This document shows positions 58,215-62,404 of a stretch of DNA of 62,404 nt, piece by piece. This DNA is from Natronomonas sp. Its GTDB lineage: Archaea; Halobacteriota; Halobacteria; Halobacteriales; Haloarculaceae. Under the pieces are notes generated by a model, which was given only the letters and a program-made list of their open reading frames with translations, was not told the DNA's origin and ran no database searches. A program made the translations under genes and the position numbers. Position 1 is the first letter of the stretch. Every line of letters begins with the position of its first letter. The stretch is taken from assembly GCF_028274965.1 (NCBI RefSeq), contig NZ_JAQCNO010000053.1:1-62404 (forward strand), read 5' to 3'.

Positions 58215-59420
58215 ATGTCAGACACCGACACCAAACGCGTCGCGCTCGCCTTCTCGGGCGGGCTCGACACGACGGTCTGCGTACCGCTGCTCGAAGAGGA
58301 ATACGGATACGACGGCGTCATCGGCGTCACCGTCGACGTCGGTCAGCCCGCCTCGGAGTTCGCCGAGGCCGAGGAGACCGCCGAGGCGCTCGGTCTCGAA
58401 CACCACGTCGTCGACGCGACCGAGGAGTTCGCCGAGCTGTGTTTCGACGCCGTCCGCGCCAACGCCTCCTACCAGGGCTATCCGCTCGGGACCGCGCTCG
58501 CCCGTCCGGTCATCGCCGAGGCGATCTTGGAGGTCGCACGCGAGGAGGGCTGTACCGGGCTCGCACACGGCTCGACCGGCAAGGGCAACGACCAGCTCCG
58601 GTTCGAGGCGGTCTGGCGCGACTCCGATCTCGAGGTCATCGCGCCGGTGCGGGAGCTCGGGCTGACGCGGGAGTTCGAACAGGAGTACGCCGCCGAGCGC
58701 GGCCTGCCGATCGAGGGCGGCGACGAGGGCAAGTACAGCATCGACACGAACCTCTGGAGCCGCTCGGTCGAGGGCTCGGAGCTCGAGGAGCCGGGCCACG
58801 TGCCAGGCGAGGAGATCTACGAGTGGACGGACGCCCCGGGCGGCGACACGCACGAGGTCGAGGTCGGCTTCGAGGACGGGTACCCCGTTTCGCTTGACGG
58901 CGAGGCGATCGAGCCGGTCGAACTCATCGAGAAGCTCAACGACCTCGCCGGCGGCTACGGCGTGGGCCGCTCGGACATCATGGAGGACCGCATGCTCGGG
59001 TTGAAGGTGCGCGAGAACTACGAACACCCCGCAGCGACGGTGCTTTTGAACGCCCACGAGGCCCTCGAGGACCTCGTCTTGACCAAAGAGGAGCGCGCGT
59101 TCAAAAAGCGGGTCGACCACGAGTGGTCCGAAAAGGGGTATCAGGGCCTCGTCAACGCGCCGCTGGTCGGCGCGCTCGAGGGGTTCATCGAGGAGACCCA
59201 AACGCGGGTCACCGGCACGGTGACGATCCGCTTTGAGGGCGGGCAGGCCCGGCCGGTCGGCCGGGAGTCGACGTACGCCGTCTACTCCGCGGAGGCGGCG
59301 TCGTTCAACACCGAGGACGTCACCGGCGGCATCGAACAGAGCGACGCGACGGGCGTCGCGAAGTACCACGGGTTCCAAGAGCGCCTGGCGAACCGCGTCA
59401 TCGGGGCCAACAGGGAGTGA
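58215..59420 (+). CDS. argG: Argininosuccinate synthase
   Basis: 401 residues. It joins citrulline and aspartate with ATP in the cytoplasm, the second-last step to arginine. The N-type ATP loop ALAFSGGLDTTVCVPLL is at the N-terminus. GSTGKGNDQLRFE, DTNLWSRSVEG and the C-terminal QTRVTGTVTIRFEGGQARPVG are typical. First gene of the arg operon; argH follows after 2 bases. Controlled by the promoter/operator at 58005-58032. Confidence 0.96.
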   Translation: MSDTDTKRVALAFSGGLDTTVCVPLLEEEYGYDGVIGVTVDVGQPASEFAEAEETAEALGLEHHVVDATEEFAELCFDAVRANASYQGYPLGTALARPVIAEAILEVAREEGCTGLAHGSTGKGNDQLRFEAVWRDSDLEVIAPVRELGLTREFEQEYAAERGLPIEGGDEGKYSIDTNLWSRSVEGSELEEPGHVPGEEIYEWTDAPGGDTHEVEVGFEDGYPVSLDGEAIEPVELIEKLNDLAGGYGVGRSDIMEDRMLGLKVRENYEHPAATVLLNAHEALEDLVLTKEERAFKKRVDHEWSEKGYQGLVNAPLVGALEGFIEETQTRVTGTVTIRFEGGQARPVGRESTYAVYSAEAASFNTEDVTGGIEQSDATGVAKYHGFQERLANRVIGANRE

Positions 59421-59422
59421 CG

Positions 59423-60931
59423 ATGCCGGGGAACGGTCGCGGCGGTTCGGGCGGAAACGAGGGCGGGGACGAACGCGGGGAGGGCGGAAAGGACGTCGTC
59501 CGCCGCGACCGCTTCAGCGGCGGGCCGGCGCGGGGGTTTCTGTCGAGTCTCGCCGCCGACGAGCGCATCTTCGGCGCCGACGTCGCCGTCGACCGGGCCC
59601 ACGTCGTGATGCTCGACGAGCAGGGGATCCTCGCGGACGGGGACGCCTCGGCGATCCTCGGGGCGCTCGAGGCGATCGAGACGGCCGGCCACGGCGCGCT
59701 CCCGGCGGGCGAGGACGTCCACGCGGCGATCGAGACGGCCGTGATCGAGCGGGTCGGCGACCGCGGCGGCCGGATGCACACCGCCCGCTCGCGCAACGAC
59801 GAGGTCGCGACCTGTCTCCGCTACCGGCTCCGGACGGACGTCCTCGAGGCCGCCGAGGCGGCGATCGAGGCCCGTAGAGCGCTGCTCGAGGCGGCCGCCG
59901 AACACGCCGAGACGGTGATGCCCGGCTTTACGCACCTCCAGCCGGCCCAGCCGACGACCGTCGGGCACTACCTCTGTTCGTACGCGTCGGCGCTCGCGCG
60001 CGACACAGAGCGGCTGCTCGACGCCTACGGCCGGATCAACCGGTCGCCGCTGGGGGCGGCGGCCTTCGCCGGGACGCCCTTCGAGATCGACCGCGAGCGG
60101 ACGGCGGCGCTCTTGGGGTTCGACGGCGTGATCGAGAACGCGATGGACGCCGCCTCGGCACGGGACTTCCTGCTCGAGGCGACGGCGGCGCTCGCGGCGC
60201 TCTCGACGACGCTGTCCGGGTTGGCCGAGGACGTCGTCGTGTTCTCGAACGCCGGGTACGTCGAGGTGGACGACGCCTACGCCTCGACGTCGTCGATCAT
60301 GCCCCAAAAGAAGAACCCGGACACGATGGAGTTGGTCCGGGCGACGGCGGGCGATGCGGCCGCCGGGGTGAACGCGCTCCTGTCGGTGTTGAAGGGCCTG
60401 CCGCGCGCGTACAACCGCGACCTCCAGCGCGCACACCCCCACGCGTTCGGGACGGTCGATGCGGTGACCGAGGCGACGACGGTCGCGGCCGGCGCGGTTG
60501 CGACCGCCGAGTGGCGCACACAGCGGCTCGAGGCGGCCGCAAGCGAGGGGTTCACGACGGCGACCGGGGTCGCGGACCTGCTCGCCATGGCCGGCGTGCC
60601 CTTCCGGACGGCCCACGAACTCGTCGCGCTGGCCGCCGAGCGAGCGACAGGGCCGGTCGAGGCGGCGGACCTCGACGCGGCGGCTCGGGAAGTCCTCGGG
60701 TCGGGCCTCGAAGCGCATCTCGACCCCGAGGCGGTCGCGGACGCGCTCGATCCGGTGGAGAGCGTCCGCTCGCGGGACTCTCTCGGGGGGCCGGCGCCGG
60801 GGGCACTCGCGGATACGCTCTCGGCGCTCGACGCGGGCGTCGAGGCCGACGCGGAGGCGGTGCGGGACCGACGGGACGCGCTCGAAGACGCCGCCGCCGC
60901 GCTCGAGCGGGAGGTCTCCAGGCGTGTCTGA
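59423..60931 (+). CDS. argH: Argininosuccinate lyase
   Basis: 502 residues, fumarase/aspartase fold. It splits argininosuccinate into arginine and fumarate. GGRMHTARSRNDEVAT carries the substrate motif, TVMPGFTHLQPAQPTTVGHY has the conserved His/Gln, and the signature loop TSSIMPQKKNPDTMEL has the catalytic Ser region. A ~25-residue Gly-rich N-terminal extension is present before RRDRFSGGPARGFL. The start follows the argG stop by two bases, so the two are co-translated. Confidence 0.96.
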   Translation: MPGNGRGGSGGNEGGDERGEGGKDVVRRDRFSGGPARGFLSSLAADERIFGADVAVDRAHVVMLDEQGILADGDASAILGALEAIETAGHGALPAGEDVHAAIETAVIERVGDRGGRMHTARSRNDEVATCLRYRLRTDVLEAAEAAIEARRALLEAAAEHAETVMPGFTHLQPAQPTTVGHYLCSYASALARDTERLLDAYGRINRSPLGAAAFAGTPFEIDRERTAALLGFDGVIENAMDAASARDFLLEATAALAALSTTLSGLAEDVVVFSNAGYVEVDDAYASTSSIMPQKKNPDTMELVRATAGDAAAGVNALLSVLKGLPRAYNRDLQRAHPHAFGTVDAVTEATTVAAGAVATAEWRTQRLEAAASEGFTTATGVADLLAMAGVPFRTAHELVALAAERATGPVEAADLDAAAREVLGSGLEAHLDPEAVADALDPVESVRSRDSLGGPAPGALADTLSALDAGVEADAEAVRDRRDALEDAAAALEREVSRRV

Positions 60932-60960
60932 TCGACCGCGCCGGCGGCGACCGCCATAAG

Positions 60961-61069
60961 TAAAATATATTTGACATTCAGATACCGTACGGCGGTACGG
61001 AAGCTTTGAACGCCTCAATAGCCGCGTATGGGTCATTAACTACATCTGATAAGTTCGAAGCTTTTATGT
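60961..61069 (+). promoter_or_regulatory. AT-rich promoter region of lysW-argX-argC with two inverted repeats
   Basis: Two TATA-like elements: TAAAATATATT (60961-60971) and CTTTTATG (61061-61068), the second about 30 bases before the lysW ATG. Inverted repeat A, CCGTAC-GGCG-GTACGG (60985-61000), lies where transcription from the first TATA should begin. Inverted repeat B pairs AAGCTTTGAAC (61001-61011) with GTTCGAAGCTT (61053-61063), 10 of 11 matching. Suggests separate regulation of the second half of the operon. Confidence 0.55.
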
Positions 61070-61095
61070 GGGTTCGCTACGGAGTAGCGGGTACG

Positions 61096-61278
61096 ATGAC
61101 GAACGATACGATCAGCGCCGAAGACCCGATCACCGGCGACGAAATCCAGATCCCCGCCGACGTCGAGGTCGGCGAGATCATCGACAGCCCCGTCACCGGG
61201 ACCGAACTCGAGGTCGTCGCGGTCGACCCGATCGCCCTCGAGGAGGCCCCGGAACTCGAAGAGGACTGGGGGGAGTAA
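61096..61278 (+). CDS. lysW: LysW/ArgW amino-group carrier protein lacking the zinc cysteines
   Basis: 60 residues. It ends in EEDWGE, the family's C-terminal motif whose last Glu gamma-carboxylate is joined to the amino group of the substrate. Usual LysW proteins form a zinc ribbon with CPxCG-type pairs. Here the matching segments read DPITGDEI and SPVTGTEL with no Cys anywhere. The carrier must fold without that zinc site, perhaps stabilised by salt. It carries glutamate through the ArgX and ArgC steps encoded next. The ATG at 61096 is preferred to an upstream TTG because the TATA lies about 30 bases before it. Confidence 0.9.
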   Translation: MTNDTISAEDPITGDEIQIPADVEVGEIIDSPVTGTELEVVAVDPIALEEAPELEEDWGE

Positions 61279-61356
61279 GGCGATGAACGCCGGCACGGAT
61301 CGCCGCCGAAACGCCCGCCGGGACGTCCGCCCCCCGACAGCGCCGGGTGAGCGCCG

Positions 61357-62220
61357 ATGAACGTCGGCGTCCTCTACTCGCGCATCCGCCGCGACGAGAA
61401 ACTGCTGTTGAGCGAGCTGCGCGACCGGGGCCACGAGGTGACGAAGATCGACGTCCGCAAGGAGCGATTCGGGGTCCACGACGCGCCGGCGGCCTTCGAG
61501 GACGTCGACATCGTCGTCGATCGCTGTCTCGCCACCAGCCGTTCGCGCTACGTCACGCGGTTCGTCGACGCCTACGGCATCCCGGTCGTCAACGACCCGG
61601 AGACGGCGGCGATCTGTGCCGACAAGGCCCGAAACAGCCTCGTGCTCGCCGAGGCCGGCGTTCCGACCCCGGCGACGGAGGTCACGTTCACGAAGGAGTC
61701 GGCGATGGAGTCGATCGAGGAGTTCGGCTACCCCTGCGTGTTGAAGCCCGTCATCGGGTCGTGGGGCCGGCTGATGGCGAAGATCGACTCCCGGGACGCC
61801 GCCGAGGCCATCCTCGAACACAAAGAGACCCTCGGCCACTACGAGCACAAGGTGTTCTACATCCAGGAGTTCGTCGAGAAGCCCGGCCGCGACATCCGCG
61901 TCGTCACCACGGACGGCGAGCCGGTCGCGGCGATGGCGCGGGCCTCGGATCACTGGCTGACGAACGCCGCCCGCGGCGCCGAGACGGAGCAGATCGAGAT
62001 CACAGGCGAGATGGCGGCCCTCGTCGAGCGGGCCTCCGACGCGGTCGGCGGCGGCCTCCTCGGCGTCGACCTCATGGAGACCGGCGACTCCTACACGGTC
62101 CACGAGGTCAACCACACCGTCGAATTCAAGGCGCTCAACGACGTCTCCGACGTCGACGTCCCGGCGACGGTCGTCGACTGGCTCGAGGCCACGGTCCAGG
62201 GCGTCGAGGTGACCGCATGA
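61357..62220 (+). CDS. argX: LysW-glutamate ligase (ArgX/LysX family, ATP-grasp)
   Basis: 287 residues, ATP-grasp fold related to RimK. MNVGVLYSRIRRDEKLLLSE opens the N-domain. ATP/substrate regions: CVLKPVIGSWGRLMAKIDS, QEFVEKPGRDIRVVTTDG, and metal ligands in EVNHTVEFKALNDVSD. It ligates glutamate (or aminoadipate in lysine pathways) to the C-terminus of LysW. With argGH in the same cluster, glutamate for arginine is the likely substrate. It starts 78 bases after lysW and overlaps argC as ATGA. Confidence 0.92.
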   Translation: MNVGVLYSRIRRDEKLLLSELRDRGHEVTKIDVRKERFGVHDAPAAFEDVDIVVDRCLATSRSRYVTRFVDAYGIPVVNDPETAAICADKARNSLVLAEAGVPTPATEVTFTKESAMESIEEFGYPCVLKPVIGSWGRLMAKIDSRDAAEAILEHKETLGHYEHKVFYIQEFVEKPGRDIRVVTTDGEPVAAMARASDHWLTNAARGAETEQIEITGEMAALVERASDAVGGGLLGVDLMETGDSYTVHEVNHTVEFKALNDVSDVDVPATVVDWLEATVQGVEVTA

Positions 62221-62404
62221 GCGGTCCCAACCCCAACCCCGACGCCGACGCCGGGGGCGGCGTCCACACCGCAAGCGTCGTCGGGGCAAGCGGGTTCACC
62301 GGCGGCGAACTGCTCCGGCTGCTCGCCGGACACCCCTGTTTCGAGGTCGTCCAGGCGACGAGCCGGAGCCGCGAGAACAGGACGGTCGGCTCCGTGCACC
62401 CGAA
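62217..62404 (+). CDS. argC: LysW-glutamyl-phosphate reductase (ArgC family), cut by window end
   Basis: The 62 codons present encode an acidic Pro/Asp-rich start, then the Rossmann motif VVGASGFTGGELLRLLAGHP and EVVQATSRSRENRTVGSVHP, the N-terminus of N-acyl-glutamyl-phosphate reductase. The ATG overlaps the argX stop (ATGA). The catalytic Cys and the rest lie beyond the window. Confidence 0.92.
   Translation, partial: MSGPNPNPDADAGGGVHTASVVGASGFTGGELLRLLAGHPCFEVVQATSRSRENRTVGSVHP

Noticed and set aside
61006-61095. TTG-started N-terminal extension of LysW
   Set aside because: It would include the promoter and inverted repeat, and LysW proteins start just before the segment encoded from 61096.

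Overview
The window is chromosomal DNA of an extremely halophilic archaeon (class Halobacteria). The DNA is very GC-rich and almost every protein is strongly acidic (Asp/Glu-rich). Many genes have a TATA element about 25-30 bases before the start codon, which implies leaderless transcripts. Exported proteins carry twin-arginine (Tat) or lipobox signals. The gene content is haloarchaeal: cdrS-ftsZ2, a LysW-dependent arginine operon, archaeal-type tRNA-Tyr and PilB/PilC-type secretion genes. The genus cannot be fixed from the sequence alone.

Layout. 1-5.8 kb: end of hisS, phosphoenolpyruvate carboxylase, a two-domain VOC protein and a membrane protein. 5.8-12.5 kb: a VOC protein and a 1,798-residue acyl-CoA synthetase/enoyl-CoA hydratase/acryloyl-CoA reductase fusion that looks like the propionyl-CoA synthase of the 3-hydroxypropionate pathway. 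12.7-16.2 kb: a multi-PAS sensor kinase and an SDR enzyme. 16.3-28.1 kb: a block held together by five copies of the perfect inverted repeat TTTAGG-N4-CCTAAA, the form of a DtxR/IdeR-type iron box. It encodes a ferric-iron ABC binding protein and permease, an FAD/3Fe-4S GMC dehydrogenase with a Tat partner subunit, and a set of glycan-assembly proteins (flippase-like membrane protein, RGP/UDP-arabinose-mutase-like protein, sugar epimerase, polyprenyl-phosphate-sugar synthase-like GT2, GT-C-like membrane glycosyltransferase). I regard this as the best candidate for an undescribed system: iron starvation coupled to surface-glycan remodelling.

28-51 kb holds mixed metabolic, transport and signalling genes: a TauE/SafE-like protein, pirin, a membrane-anchored Mrr-like nuclease, two MFS transporters, a PQQ-type sugar dehydrogenase, SDR and HIBADH-like enzymes, PilB/PilC, an M24 peptidase with a DUF1989 protein, a 7TM histidine kinase, an HNH nuclease, a class III CoA-transferase and a crotonase. 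51.2-52.1 kb has a membrane-anchored tandem RHH-like protein, tRNA-Tyr and two truncated copies of the tRNA 3' end in tandem. 52.1-57.1 kb is the cell-division locus: a CdrL-like regulator, CdrS (57 aa), FtsZ2, a conserved hypothetical protein, a MinD/ParA ATPase with a coupled partner, and a 2H phosphoesterase. 57.2-62.4 kb: a membrane-anchored surface protein, then argG-argH-lysW-argX-argC (cut by the window end). ArgG and ArgH make arginine from citrulline. LysW carries the amino-protected glutamate through the ArgX and ArgC steps. This LysW has none of the zinc-ligand cysteines of the classic family.
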